Assembly: GCF_015477805.1 (NCBI RefSeq)
Contig: NZ_JADLQL010000003.1
Span: 1-64,000, forward strand
Length of the DNA stretch: 64,000 bases
Source: Nocardia flavorosea
GTDB lineage: Bacteria; Actinomycetota; Actinomycetes; Mycobacteriales; Mycobacteriaceae
Direction: 5' to 3'
The first letter of the stretch is position 1. The number at the start of each line of letters is the position of its first letter. Position numbers and translations under genes: made by a program. Below the pieces are notes generated by a model. That model searched no databases, was not told the origin of the DNA, and saw nothing but the letters and a program-made list of their open reading frames with translations. Positions 47,119 to 55,948 of this stretch are shown here, piece after piece.

Positions 47119-47371
47119 ATCGCAAAGACCTTGGCGCCCAGCGTTTTCAATGTGAGTGCGATATGAAATTGCTATCTCTCGGAGGTAGCCGGGAGGGTTT
47201 CCGTATCAATTGTCCAGAATTGGGCGCAGGGGGATTTTGACGGCGGCGGTGGGCGACGCGCGTCTTTTCTTTCATCCATACGTTTGCGGGCCGATTCCTT
47301 TACGGATTTTTATCGTTCCGGCGTGGCCACTCGGTGGTTCTGCTATGTAAGTGACCTGCATGTGCACACTC

Positions 47372-47413
47372 CGCTATACGTTGATGTGAAATAGATCACA
47401 TCAACGTATAGCG
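47372..47413. promoter_or_regulatory. 42-bp palindrome with perfect CRP-type core, upstream of the porin cluster
   Basis: Perfect 18-bp arms (47372-47389 and 47396-47413) surround a 6-bp centre. The middle 16 bases, TGTGAAATAGATCACA, match the CRP consensus TGTGA-N6-TCACA exactly. It lies 249 bp before the first porin start, in the 544-bp interval 47119-47662, which otherwise holds no gene. The transcript could also fold into an 18-bp hairpin, but no T-run follows it. Confidence 0.8.
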
Positions 47414-47662
47414 AAAAGAAGCTTTGTCCAATCTGTTATCGACCGCTTAATCTCGGTGCGTCGACCGCCGCAAAGGCGGTCCGGCGGGCTTGCATCAACG
47501 GGGTCAGCCGGTCGCTTTCGTGTGCATTGCCTGTTTCGGGCGTTGCACCGAAATAACAACGGGTCACCTGTAGGTAACAAACGAGCGAAACACTGGTCGG
47601 AGCCGGAGAGCAGTGTGTCCGAGCTCGACGGCCTGCTGTTTGTCCGAATGATGAGGGGAAAT

Positions 47663-48337
47663 ATGAGCGAGAACCGCACCGGCGGTGTACGTAGTGGCGC
47701 CAGGATCGTGGGTATCGGTGCCGCGACCGCTGTCGCCGTCGGCCTGCTGTCGGTGGGCGCTGCCAACGCCGATACCTTCGTGCCGCTACCGGACGGCCAG
47801 AAAGCCGGCCCCGGAGTGACGATCTCCCGCACCGGTGAACATGCCGTGATCTCGCCTTCCATGGCCGCCAACGGCGCGGGCCGGGTCGTGTGGGTCTCCG
47901 GTAACGCCATCGCCGATGTCACGGTGACCCCCGAGGGGGAGGCAGGCCCGAACAACGGTCCCACCGGTGAAGACGGCACCAACAATTCATCCACCCATGG
48001 GGCTTCACAGCTCAACACCGGTTATATCGTCGGCTGCCAGGTCAGCATCGGCGACGAGGCGATCGGTCTGGGTGGATCGCTGGGGTTGAGCCTCGACGGC
48101 GGAAACGTCGGGGGCTCGGTCGGATTGGAACTGGGCCCGGGCGAAGTGAAGTTCGTCCAGATCGATTACAAGGACATCCCGAAGCCCGGCCGGTACTCGG
48201 TCGAGTACCAGGATGCCGAGATCGAGATCCAGGGTTGCGCGGGTTACGCGCAGGCGCGGTCGTACACGGTGGTCGAGATCATCGGCGACCACTACTCGAA
48301 GACGACCCTGTACGGCCAGCCGTTCAGCATCGGCTGA
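47663..48337 (+). CDS. MspA/Nfp-family outer-membrane porin, type 1 copy 1
   Basis: The ATG at 47663 follows GAGGGGA. The 224-residue protein has a signal peptide (…VGLLSVGAANA|DTFVPLPDG) and an MspA fold: ISPSMAANGAGRVVWVSGNA, the Gly-rich loop GLGGSLGLSLDGGNVGGSVG and the C-terminal TLYGQPFSIG. It forms an oligomeric beta-barrel in the mycolate outer membrane for small hydrophilic solutes. Two cysteines (YIVGCQV, IQGCAGYAQAR) are kept in all four copies and could bond, unlike classical MspA. In N. farcinica, NfpA and NfpB from adjacent genes form a heteromeric channel. The alternating pairs here suggest the same. Confidence 0.94.
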   Translation: MSENRTGGVRSGARIVGIGAATAVAVGLLSVGAANADTFVPLPDGQKAGPGVTISRTGEHAVISPSMAANGAGRVVWVSGNAIADVTVTPEGEAGPNNGPTGEDGTNNSSTHGASQLNTGYIVGCQVSIGDEAIGLGGSLGLSLDGGNVGGSVGLELGPGEVKFVQIDYKDIPKPGRYSVEYQDAEIEIQGCAGYAQARSYTVVEIIGDHYSKTTLYGQPFSIG

Positions 48338-48415
48338 ACCGCCCGGCCCGTCCCGTCGTATCGAACCGAACCTCATCTCGCGTAATCCGCGAGTTTCCCC
48401 TCGAAGGGTCCAACC

Positions 48416-49081
48416 ATGATCAACCGAAAGAATCTGGCGCGCCTCGCCGGTGCCGGTGCCGCCGCCACCCTCGCCCTGGGCCTGTTCTCCACCGGAGCGG
48501 CCAATGCCGACACTTTCGTGCCGCTGCCCGGCGGTGAACTCGTCAAAACGCTGTCCGACGGCACGGTGGTGACCGTGCGCATGGTCGGCGAATCGGCCAC
48601 CATCAGTCCGTCGATGGGTGCGACCCCGGTGCATCGCAACGCCTGGGTCTCCGGGAGCGCGCAGGTCGAAATCGCCGGCGGCGAAGACGTGGGCGGCAAG
48701 ATCTACCCCGGCTACGTCGTGGGCTGCCAGGTCAACATCGCCGGTGGCGGTGCCGAGGGCGGCGCCGACGCCGAAATCGATTCCGAGGGCAATGTCAGCC
48801 CCAGCGCCGAAACCGGCGCCAACCTGACCGTCGGCCCCGGCCAGGCGGAATCGTTCTACGTCCTCGATATCGAGAAGCCCGACGACTACGGCAACGAGGA
48901 CCACGCCACCAACAACAGCTTCGACGGCAACAGTGGCTCGGTGACCTGGTCCGACCAGACCATCGGCCTCAACGGCTGCGGCGGCTACGCTCAGGCGCGA
49001 TCGTTCATCAGCGTCGAGGTGGAAACCGAGAATGTGATCAGCTACGTGACCCTGTGGGGGCAACCGTTCAGCCTCGGCTGA
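48416..49081 (+). CDS. MspA/Nfp-family porin, type 2 copy 1
   Basis: The 221-residue porin starts MINRKNLARLAGAGAAATLA after a GAAGGG site, with cleavage at GAANA|DTF. The mature part has SDGTVVTVRMVGESATISPS, YVVGCQVNIAGGGAEGGADA and ends TLWGQPFSLG. It is clearly related to, but distinct from, the type 1 porin 78 bp upstream, and is the likely hetero-oligomer partner. It has an acidic loop (KPDDYGNEDHATNN) that could favour cations. Confidence 0.94.
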   Translation: MINRKNLARLAGAGAAATLALGLFSTGAANADTFVPLPGGELVKTLSDGTVVTVRMVGESATISPSMGATPVHRNAWVSGSAQVEIAGGEDVGGKIYPGYVVGCQVNIAGGGAEGGADAEIDSEGNVSPSAETGANLTVGPGQAESFYVLDIEKPDDYGNEDHATNNSFDGNSGSVTWSDQTIGLNGCGGYAQARSFISVEVETENVISYVTLWGQPFSLG

Positions 49082-49104
49082 CAGCCGGTCGAACTGTCAT
49101 ATTG

Positions 49105-49150
49105 GCACGGATACGGGCCCGTCGCAGCAGCGGCGGGCCCGTATCCGTGC
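49105..49150 (+). terminator. Terminator after the first porin pair
   Basis: Perfect 17-bp arms (49105-49121, 49134-49150) with a 12-nt loop begin 23 bp after the porin stop. The rest of the gap to 49401 shows no gene and no copy of the 42-bp CRP palindrome. Confidence 0.85.
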
Positions 49151-49401
49151 GCCCGGCATTGCCGGGCATGCGGTGCCCGCATCATGTTTTCCCAGCACCC
49201 GTCACCTTCCGGTTACCCGTGAATCATCCGGACGCCACACCGAATGGGTGGCGCGGTAGCCAAGTGTTCACCGGCTGTGTGGTTTCGGGTTCATCTAGTG
49301 GCTACAGCCGTAACCCAAGCTCTATGGAGCCTGTCTCGGGCCGCCCCGGCGTCGATCGCTGCGATACCGGGCGTCGCTGTAAAACCTTGATGAGGGGAAA
49401 T

Positions 49402-50076
49402 ATGAGCAAGAACCGCACCACCGGTCTGCGCCCCGGCGCGCGCGCCCTGGGCGTGGGCGCCGTCGCCGCTGTGGCCATGGGTCTGTTCTCCACCGGTGCA
49501 GCCAACGCGGACACCTTCGTCCCGCTGCCGGACGGTGAGAAACTGGGACCCGGTGTCAAGATCACCCGCACCCACGAGAGTGCGCTCATCTCGCCGTCGA
49601 TGGCCGCCAATGGTGCGGGCCGCACCGTGTGGGTGTCGGGCAACGCCACCGCCGACGTTTCGGTCACGCCCGAGGGCGAAGCCGGCCCGAACAACGGCCC
49701 GACCGGTGAGGACGGCACCAACAACTCGTCCACCCACGGTGCCTCGCAGCTCAACACCGGCTATATCGTCGGCTGCCAGGTGAGCATCGGTGACGACGCG
49801 ATCGGCCTGGGCGGATCCCTCGGTCTCAGCCTCGACGGCGGTAGCGTCGGCGGCTCGGTCGGCCTGGAACTGGGGCCGGGCGAGGTCAAGTTCGTGCAGA
49901 TCGATTACAAGGACATCGAGAAGCCCGGCGTCTACTCCGTCGAATACCAGGACGTCGAGATGGAGATCCAGGGTTGCGCCGGTTACGCGCAGGCCCGCGC
50001 CTACACCGTGGTCGAGATCATCGGTGACCACTACTCGAAGACCACCCTCTACGGGCAGCCGTTCAGCATCGGCTGA
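49402..50076 (+). CDS. MspA/Nfp-family porin, type 1 copy 2
   Basis: The 224-residue porin (MSKNRTTGLRPGARALGVGA, cleavage GAANA|DTF) is nearly the same as the type 1 copy at 47663. The mature parts agree along long stretches, including GPNNGPTGEDGTNNSSTHGA and the end TLYGQPFSIG, and differ at scattered sites. The same gaggggaaat ribosome site precedes both. It has both conserved cysteines. Confidence 0.94.
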   Translation: MSKNRTTGLRPGARALGVGAVAAVAMGLFSTGAANADTFVPLPDGEKLGPGVKITRTHESALISPSMAANGAGRTVWVSGNATADVSVTPEGEAGPNNGPTGEDGTNNSSTHGASQLNTGYIVGCQVSIGDDAIGLGGSLGLSLDGGSVGGSVGLELGPGEVKFVQIDYKDIEKPGVYSVEYQDVEMEIQGCAGYAQARAYTVVEIIGDHYSKTTLYGQPFSIG

Positions 50077-50145
50077 CGTGCTGACACCGGTTCATCCACC
50101 ACAACTTCCGCTGTAGCGAATTCAACCCCAGAGGGGCATCCACAC

Positions 50146-50814
50146 ATGTTCAACCGTAAGAATCTGGCGCGCCTCGCCGGTGCCGGTGCGGCCGCCACGG
50201 TCGCGCTGGGCCTGTTCTCCACCGGCGCCGCCAATGCCGACACCTTCATTCCGCTGCCCGGCGGCGAAATCGTCAAAACCCTCTCCGATGGCACCGTGGT
50301 GACGGTGCGCATGGTCGGCGAGTCCGCGAACATCAGCCCGTCCATGGGCTCCACTCCCGTACACCGTAACGCGTGGGTTTCCGGTAGCGCACAGGTCGAG
50401 ATCTCCGGCGGCGGCGAGGACGTGGGCGGCAAGATCTACCCCGGCTACGTCGTGGGCTGCCAGGTCAATATCGACGGCGGCGGTGCCGAGGGCGGCGCGG
50501 ACGCCGAGATCGATTCCGAGGGCAACGTCAGCCCCTCGGGCGAGGTCGGCGGCGACCTGACACTCGGCCCGGGACAGGCCGACTCCTTCTACGTCCTCGA
50601 TATCGAGAAGCCGGACGACTACGGCAACGAGGACCACTCGACCAACAACAAGTTCAAGGGCAACACCGGTTCGGTCACCTGGTCCGACACCACCATCGGC
50701 CTGAGCGGCTGCGGCGGCTACGCGCAGGCGCGGTCCTTCGTCAAGGTCAAGGTCGAAACCGATAACGTCATGTCCGTCGTGACGCTGTGGGGCCAGCCGT
50801 TCAGCCTCGGCTGA
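50146..50814 (+). CDS. MspA/Nfp-family porin, type 2 copy 2
   Basis: The 222-residue porin (MFNRKNLARLAGAGAAATVA) is nearly the same as the type 2 copy at 48416, including the acidic loop (KPDDYGNEDHSTNN) and the TLWGQPFSLG end. It lies 69 bp after the type 1 copy. The second pair therefore repeats the order of the first, with a period of about 1.73 kb. Confidence 0.94.
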   Translation: MFNRKNLARLAGAGAAATVALGLFSTGAANADTFIPLPGGEIVKTLSDGTVVTVRMVGESANISPSMGSTPVHRNAWVSGSAQVEISGGGEDVGGKIYPGYVVGCQVNIDGGGAEGGADAEIDSEGNVSPSGEVGGDLTLGPGQADSFYVLDIEKPDDYGNEDHSTNNKFKGNTGSVTWSDTTIGLSGCGGYAQARSFVKVKVETDNVMSVVTLWGQPFSLG

Positions 50815-50872
50815 TCGCTCTCGCCCGCCGGCCCGGGCAGCTCGCCTGCACCGGCCGAATCGGATACCTGGA

Positions 50873-50904
50873 GGGGTCCGCCCGCGAACTGCGCGGCGGG
50901 CCCC
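50873..50904. terminator. Terminator after the second porin pair (convergent)
   Basis: A GC-rich hairpin (left arm from 50873, right arm to 50904, one bulge) begins 58 bp after the last porin stop and is followed by ttt. It also faces the convergent SAF gene. Confidence 0.75.
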
Positions 50905-50913
50905 TTTCGGGTG

Positions 50914-51603
50914 TCAATGGAAGACCACCGTCAGCGCGCTGTTCAGCGAGGCCGCGGCGACGGCTGCCGCACGCCGCGAATCGAGGGCGACCAGCACCAC
51001 CGGCTCCGCCCGGCTCGCGCCGGATTCGGCCGCGGCTTCCGGAACCAGCACCACTGCGGCATCCTCGGCCAGGGTCGCGGCCCGCGCCGGATCCGTGGTG
51101 TCGGCGGCGACGACATCCACCCGGTCACCGGCGCGCAAGATCTCGGTGATGGCGGAATCGGCGAGCCGGATGGGCACGATACGGGCATCCCGGCTGCCGG
51201 TCGCCACTTCGGCCAGCCGCGGGCCGACCACCCGGACATCGGTCAGTACCTCACCGGTACGGAGGGCCGCGGTGAGAACCGCGCCGGTCAACGCGGCCGG
51301 ATCGGTTTCGGCCCCCTCGGGCGCGGCACCGGGAGGCAGCCGTGCCGGCCGTAGATCCGCGGATGTCAGCAGGTGGCCGGGGGCGAGATCACGGGCGGCC
51401 ACCACGACGGCGACACGGGCGCGTTCAGGATCCTCGCGGAGGAAAAGTATCGTGGCCGCCACGGCGCACAGAACCGCCAGTACCCGCCGCAGCAGTACCC
51501 CATCGGCCCACGGGGGCCGGTTGTCGAACGCTTCCCGCCAGGTGTCCCCGGACCCCAGCGGGCCACGCATACGGGTTTCGGCGGGCGGACGTAGACGACT
51601 CAT
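50914..51603 (-). CDS. SAF-domain (CpaB/RcpC-like) membrane-anchored protein
   Basis: From the ATG at 51603 (a TTG at 51624 is the alternative) the protein has ~229 residues. It has one TM span (VLAVLCAVAATILFL, ~47-62), then an SAF domain (RVAVVVAARDLAPGHLLTSA, DLRPARLPPG, LRTGEVLTDVRVVG) and a C-terminal domain (ILRAGDRVDVVAADTTD). SAF domains of this type occur in CpaB of Flp/Tad pili, but no tad genes are near. It matches Rv0990c by position. Function unknown. Confidence 0.85.
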   Translation of the reverse strand: MSRLRPPAETRMRGPLGSGDTWREAFDNRPPWADGVLLRRVLAVLCAVAATILFLREDPERARVAVVVAARDLAPGHLLTSADLRPARLPPGAAPEGAETDPAALTGAVLTAALRTGEVLTDVRVVGPRLAEVATGSRDARIVPIRLADSAITEILRAGDRVDVVAADTTDPARAATLAEDAAVVLVPEAAAESGASRAEPVVLVALDSRRAAAVAAASLNSALTVVFH

Positions 51604-51720
51604 GGACCGAGCGTATGGCCGCAAACTCCGTCCCGGCTCGGCCCGGAATCGATTGTGGACAACTCGCGGGATGTGGATGGATCAGCGGGCGGACACCGAA
51701 CTCGGCGCCGGGTATTTCGC

Positions 51721-52017
51721 TCAGCTGGCGGCAGCCGCCGGCGCCGAGGAAGTGCCGGACGAGCCCGAAGAACTGGAATCCGCGGAACCGGACGAGCTCG
51801 AACTGTCCGATTTCGCCGGTTCACTGGCCGACGATGCCCCGCTGCGGCTGTCGGTCCGGTAGAAGCCGCTGCCCTTGAAGACGATGCCCACCGAGTTGAA
51901 CAGCTTGCGCAGCGCTCCCGAGCATTCCGAGCACACCGTGAGTGCGTCATCGGTGAACGACTGAACGATATCGAAGCGGTTGTCGCACTGGGTGCACGCG
52001 TATGAATAGGTTGGCAC
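51721..52017 (-). CDS. FmdB-family zinc-ribbon regulatory protein
   Basis: The 98-residue protein starts at a GTG five bases after GGAGG. It has the zinc ribbon MPTYSYACTQCDNRFDIVQS with a second pair CSECSGALRK, then IVFKGSGFYRTD, followed by a Ser/Ala-rich disordered tail. In mycobacteria the homologue (Rv0991c) is a heat-inducible redox-regulated chaperone. Here that role is inferred from family and synteny. Confidence 0.92.
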   Translation of the reverse strand: MPTYSYACTQCDNRFDIVQSFTDDALTVCSECSGALRKLFNSVGIVFKGSGFYRTDSRSGASSASEPAKSDSSSSSGSADSSSSGSSGTSSAPAAAAS

Positions 52018-52141
52018 TGGGTCCTCCGCGGTATTCGAGAATTAGCACTCTACAGGCCACAGTGCCAACAGTGCCAATCGCCGATTGATTCCCGCAGGTC
52101 GGAGGGTGTGATGTGGTTCGCGGTGCGGTGCGCGATGCGGT

Positions 52142-52575
52142 TCCAGGAACCGGGCGGGCCCACCTGAAAGAGCAGACCATCGAATGAGGTCGTTACAGGG
52201 TGAGGTGCAGTGGTACGGACTGACAGGACGGACCGGCTCAGCGCAGTCACCGCGAGGAGTGCCGGCTGGTTGGTAGGCGGTGGGCCGGAGCCTGTCGGCC
52301 GCTGGTCAGGAGGTGGACCATCCGTGAAGGGGCGGGCTGTAATTTTGGAGCCGCTCCGCGGCTCGAGGGTGGGGCCCTTCGGGGTCCGGTTCTTCACTCC
52401 TGCGCTCCTCCGCTTCGCTCCCCCGCTCCGTCGCTCCAGAACCGGGCGGGGCCCACCCCAGGGGAGGTGAACTCATCGGGTGGGGTGTGGAGTGGGACGG
52501 ACCGACAGGAGGCGATGCTCGGCAACGTCGGCCGCGGCGAGAAATCAGCCGGTTCGTAGGCGGCGGGCCCTCCGG
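52142..52575. repeat. Diverged direct repeat pair (~145 bp each, ~292-bp period)
   Basis: Copy 1 (about 52142-52287) and copy 2 (about 52434-52575) share tccaggaaccgggcgggcccacc / tccagaaccgggcggggcccacc at the left. In the middle they share gtacggactgacagga / ggacggaccgacagga, and at the right ggttggtaggcggtgggcc / ggttcgtaggcggcgggcc. The 561-bp interval 52018-52578 contains no convincing gene. A short inverted repeat (gagccgctccgcggctc) lies between the copies. Confidence 0.55.
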
Positions 52576-52578
52576 GGG

Positions 52579-53163
52579 TCAAGGGTGGGTGGGGTTCAGA
52601 GGAGTTGGTCCGGTGGTGGGGGTGAGGGCCCAGGGCATGCGGATGTCGTGTGGTTCCTCCGGTAGGTGGTCGACGACCTCCTCGTCGCGGACCACCACCA
52701 TGAACCGTGCGGCGGGGTCGGCCAGGCCGAGCGTTCGGTCGTAGTATCCGGCGCCCTGTCCCAGGCGTACCCCGCGGCGGTCCACCGCCAGGGCGGGCAC
52801 CAGGATCAGCTCGGCAGCGGCGACCGTTTCCGGGGAAAGTATGGGGCCTTCCGGCTCGAGTAAGCCGTAGCGGGCCGGGCGCAGTGCCTGCGCGCCGGTG
52901 TATTCGCCCCAGTACAGCGGACCGGTTTCGCGGGTAACCGGCAGCAGTACCCGGCTGCCCGCCGCCCGTAGCGCGTCGGCAATCGCCACCGATCCGGGCT
53001 CCCCGCGGACCGGTACATAGGCGCACACCCACTCGCCGGTTCCCAACCGCCCGGCTGCCGCCGCGAGCGCGTTCGCCTCCGCGGCGCGTACGGAGTCCGG
53101 AACCTGCAGACGCCGAGCGCGGATGGTCGCCCGCCAAGCCTGCTTGTCGATCTCCTCGGGCAT
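52579..53163 (-). CDS. 5-formyltetrahydrofolate cyclo-ligase
   Basis: The ATG giving MPEEIDKQAWRATIRARRLQ is chosen (194 residues); upstream in-frame codons would extend it by 15. Signatures: WVCAYVPVRGEPG, WGEYTG, and LAVDRRGVRLGQGAGYYDRT, the MTHFS ATP/folate motif GxGxGYYDR. It converts 5-formyl-THF to methenyl-THF with ATP, returning folate to the one-carbon pool used by the ThyA/PurN/PurH enzymes elsewhere in this window. Confidence 0.93.
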   Translation of the reverse strand: MPEEIDKQAWRATIRARRLQVPDSVRAAEANALAAAAGRLGTGEWVCAYVPVRGEPGSVAIADALRAAGSRVLLPVTRETGPLYWGEYTGAQALRPARYGLLEPEGPILSPETVAAAELILVPALAVDRRGVRLGQGAGYYDRTLGLADPAARFMVVVRDEEVVDHLPEEPHDIRMPWALTPTTGPTPLNPTHP

Positions 53164-53674
53164 CCGCACGGCGACAACCCTATGCGCCCGTTCGGCCCTG
53201 GTCCCCACGCCGGCCGAATGCGCCCGGACGACACCGCCGGTTCAGGTGGGCGGCCGGACGCCTCGAATCGCGTGGAATCGGCTCGGGCGCATCGAACAGT
53301 TCCGGTTCCGATTACCCGGTCCGCCGGGCGCATACCGGGCGCAGCCCGGGTGACGCTGCCGCGCTGTGCGGCCGGACGTTCCAGCCACATGTACGGAGCC
53401 GGCATGCGTAGCAATGGCGTCGAGTTCTGGCGGGACAGCCGGAAAACCCATGCCCCGGGCGGCCAATGGAACATGCGCGACAGGCTGTCGGCGCCTCGGC
53501 TGGTGGGCTTCGCGTGTTCGGTACGCCCAGGCGCCGGCCCGCAAGGCAACGTGGGTGCCGCGCAGATAGGGAGAGTATTCGGGTGTCTGAGCCGCGGTCC
53601 CGGAACCCGGGTGCGGGAGGCGCGCCGATATGGACAGCCGTTCGAACCGGGAGAACCGTGGATAGGGTGTGTAC
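53164..53674. other. Divergent intergenic region, no gene seen
   Basis: About 510 bp between the 5-FTHF cyclo-ligase and galU starts. Frames here are antisense or out-of-frame artefacts of high GC; no repeat, RNA or operator was recognised. Confidence 0.5.
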
Positions 53675-54640
53675 ATGACAGCAGAGGCCGCAGTGCAGGG
53701 AAACGGGGACGCGCACCCGTCGAAACCGGAATTCCGGACGGCCGTCGTACCTGCGGCGGGGCTGGGCACCCGGTTCCTGCCTGCCACCAAAACCGTACCC
53801 AAGGAATTGCTGCCGGTGGTCGATACCCCGGGTATCGAACTGGTGGCCAGCGAGGCGGCCGGTTCCGGTGCCCAGCGGCTGGTCATCGTCACTTCGCCCG
53901 GTAAGGACGGGGTGACCGCGCATTTCGTGCAGGATCTCGTGCTGGAGAGCACCCTCGCCGAGCGCGGGAAGTTCCAGTTGCTGGAGAAGGTGCGCAAGGC
54001 GCCGGGGCTGCTCGATGTCACCTCCGTCGTACAGGAGGAACCGCTCGGGCTCGGGCATGCGGTGGCCCAGGCCGAAGCGGTACTCGACCCCGACGAGGAG
54101 ACCATCGCGGTACTTCTGCCCGACGATCTGGTCCTGCCGTGCGGGGTGCTCGATGTGATGAACCGGGTCCGGCGAAAACGCGGCGGGTCCGTACTGTGCG
54201 CCATCGACGTGCCGAAGGACCAGGTGAGCGCGTACGGGGTGTTCGATGTGGCCCCGGTACCCGACGCCGTCAACCCGAACGTGATGCGCGTCAAGGGCAT
54301 GGTCGAGAAGCCGAGCCTGGACGAGGCGCCGTCGACCTACACCGCCGCGGGCCGCTATCTGCTCGACCGCGCGATCTTCGACGCGCTGCGCCGGATCGGC
54401 CCCGGCGCTGGTGGGGAACTGCAACTCACCGACGCGATTTCGCTGCTCATCGACGAAGGACACCCGGTGCACGTGGTTGTCCACCGTGGGTCGCGCCACG
54501 ACCTCGGCAACCCGGGCGGCTATCTTCGTGCTGCGGTGGATTTCGCATTGGAGCGTGACGAATACGGTCCGGCGCTACGCGAATGGCTCCAGCACCGGCT
54601 GAGTCCGGACTGGGACCCGCAACTCACCGTGGACGAATGA
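53675..54640 (+). CDS. galU: UTP-glucose-1-phosphate uridylyltransferase
   Basis: The ATG at 53675 follows AGGG (a GTG at 53669 is possible); 321 residues. The motif VPAAGLGTRFLPATKTVPKE with the catalytic and UTP-binding residues, EEPLGLGHAVAQAEAVL, LLPDDLVLP and GMVEKPSLDEAPS define GalU. It makes UDP-glucose for cell-wall polysaccharides and trehalose. The order galU-glp-GNAT-glpR is as in mycobacteria. Confidence 0.96.
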   Translation: MTAEAAVQGNGDAHPSKPEFRTAVVPAAGLGTRFLPATKTVPKELLPVVDTPGIELVASEAAGSGAQRLVIVTSPGKDGVTAHFVQDLVLESTLAERGKFQLLEKVRKAPGLLDVTSVVQEEPLGLGHAVAQAEAVLDPDEETIAVLLPDDLVLPCGVLDVMNRVRRKRGGSVLCAIDVPKDQVSAYGVFDVAPVPDAVNPNVMRVKGMVEKPSLDEAPSTYTAAGRYLLDRAIFDALRRIGPGAGGELQLTDAISLLIDEGHPVHVVVHRGSRHDLGNPGGYLRAAVDFALERDEYGPALREWLQHRLSPDWDPQLTVDE

Positions 54641-54677
54641 GAACGCCTGCGCCGGCGAGGACATCGGGAAGGGCTGG

Positions 54678-55937
54678 ATGCGCTCTGTCGAGGATCAGCA
54701 GATCAAGGTGACGGCCGCGGCCGTCGCGCCGCGACCGGCGCGGGTCGCGATAGCCGAGGCCCAGGGGCTGCTGTGTGCCGAAGATGTGGTGACCGAGCGG
54801 CCGCTGCCGGGTTTCGACCAGGCCGCGATCGACGGATACGCCGTGCGCAGCGTGGATGTGGCATCCGCGGGCGCCGATATCCGCGACGAGGACGGCGAAC
54901 TGGTCGACCTCACCCTGCCGGTGGTGGGTGAGGTACTCGCCGGCTCGCGCCAGCCCATCCGGTTGCAGCCGCGCCAGACCGTCCGGGTGGCGACCGGGGC
55001 GCCGCTGCCGACTCTCGCGGACGCGGTACTGCCGCTGGATTTCACCGATGGTGGCCGGGGCCGGCTCAAGGTGTACGAACCGGTGCGGTCCGGAGACTAC
55101 GTGCGCCGCGCCGGTGATGATGTGCAACCCGGCGATGTGGCCGTCCGGGCCGGCACGATCATCGGACCGGCCCAGGTCGGTCTGCTGGCCGCGGTGGGGC
55201 AGGACAAGGTGCTGGTGCATCCGCGGCCGCGGCTCTCGGTGATCTCCATCGGGGAAGAACTGGTCGATATCGACCGGATGCCCGGGCCCGGGCAGGTCTA
55301 CGACGTGAACTCCTATGCGCTGGCCGCGGCCGCGCGCGACGCGGGCGCGGATGTGAACCGGGTCGGCATCGTCGATGCCGACCCGCGCCGATTACGCGAT
55401 GTGGTCGAGGGGCAGCTGGTACGCGCCGAGGTCGTGGTGATCGCGGGCGCGGTCGGCGGCTGGGCCTCCGATCAGGTGTGTGAGGCGCTGGAAGGTCTCG
55501 GTGAACTGGAGATCGCGCGGGTCGCGATGCACCCGGGATCGGTACAGGGTTTCGGCCGGCTCGGCCGGGACGAGGTACCGACCTTCCTGCTGCCGTCGAA
55601 CCCGGTGGGCGCCCTGGTGGTTTTCGAGGTCATGGTGCGGCCGCTCATCCGGATCGCGCTGGGCCGGCGGCAGCCGATGCGCCGGATCGTGCGCGCCCGC
55701 ACGATCACCCCCATACAGTCGATGGCCGGCCGCAAAGGTTATCTGCGGGCCCAGCTGATGCGCGACGAGGCCACCGGTGAGTACCTGGTTCAGCCGCTCG
55801 GCAACAGCGCCGGGGCGTCCTCGCATCTGCTGGCCGCCATGTCGGAGGCCAACAGTTTGATCGTGGTCGAGCCCGACGACACCGAAATCCGCACCGGTGA
55901 CAAGGTTCGAGTCGCGTTCCTGGCGCAGCGCGGCTAG
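54678..55937 (+). CDS. glp: Gephyrin-like molybdotransferase Glp (MoeA family)
   Basis: The 419-residue MoeA-family protein begins MRSVEDQQIKVTAAAVAPRP. It has the domain I/II segments LPGFDQAAIDGYAVRSVDVA, PVVGEVLAGSRQPIRLQPR and RVATGAPLPTLADAVLPLD, and the C-terminal beta-barrel domain IV (MAGRKGYLRAQLMRDEATGE). The MPT-binding MoeA motif, usually G-G-x-S-x-G-x-x-D, reads AGAVGGWASDQV, and L-P-G-N-P-V-S reads LPSNPVGA. Both changes suggest altered chemistry. With glpR two genes on, this matches the corynebacterial Glp/GlpR pair that acts in cell division. Confidence 0.9.
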   Translation: MRSVEDQQIKVTAAAVAPRPARVAIAEAQGLLCAEDVVTERPLPGFDQAAIDGYAVRSVDVASAGADIRDEDGELVDLTLPVVGEVLAGSRQPIRLQPRQTVRVATGAPLPTLADAVLPLDFTDGGRGRLKVYEPVRSGDYVRRAGDDVQPGDVAVRAGTIIGPAQVGLLAAVGQDKVLVHPRPRLSVISIGEELVDIDRMPGPGQVYDVNSYALAAAARDAGADVNRVGIVDADPRRLRDVVEGQLVRAEVVVIAGAVGGWASDQVCEALEGLGELEIARVAMHPGSVQGFGRLGRDEVPTFLLPSNPVGALVVFEVMVRPLIRIALGRRQPMRRIVRARTITPIQSMAGRKGYLRAQLMRDEATGEYLVQPLGNSAGASSHLLAAMSEANSLIVVEPDDTEIRTGDKVRVAFLAQRG

Positions 55938-55948
55938 AAGTGGAGTCC

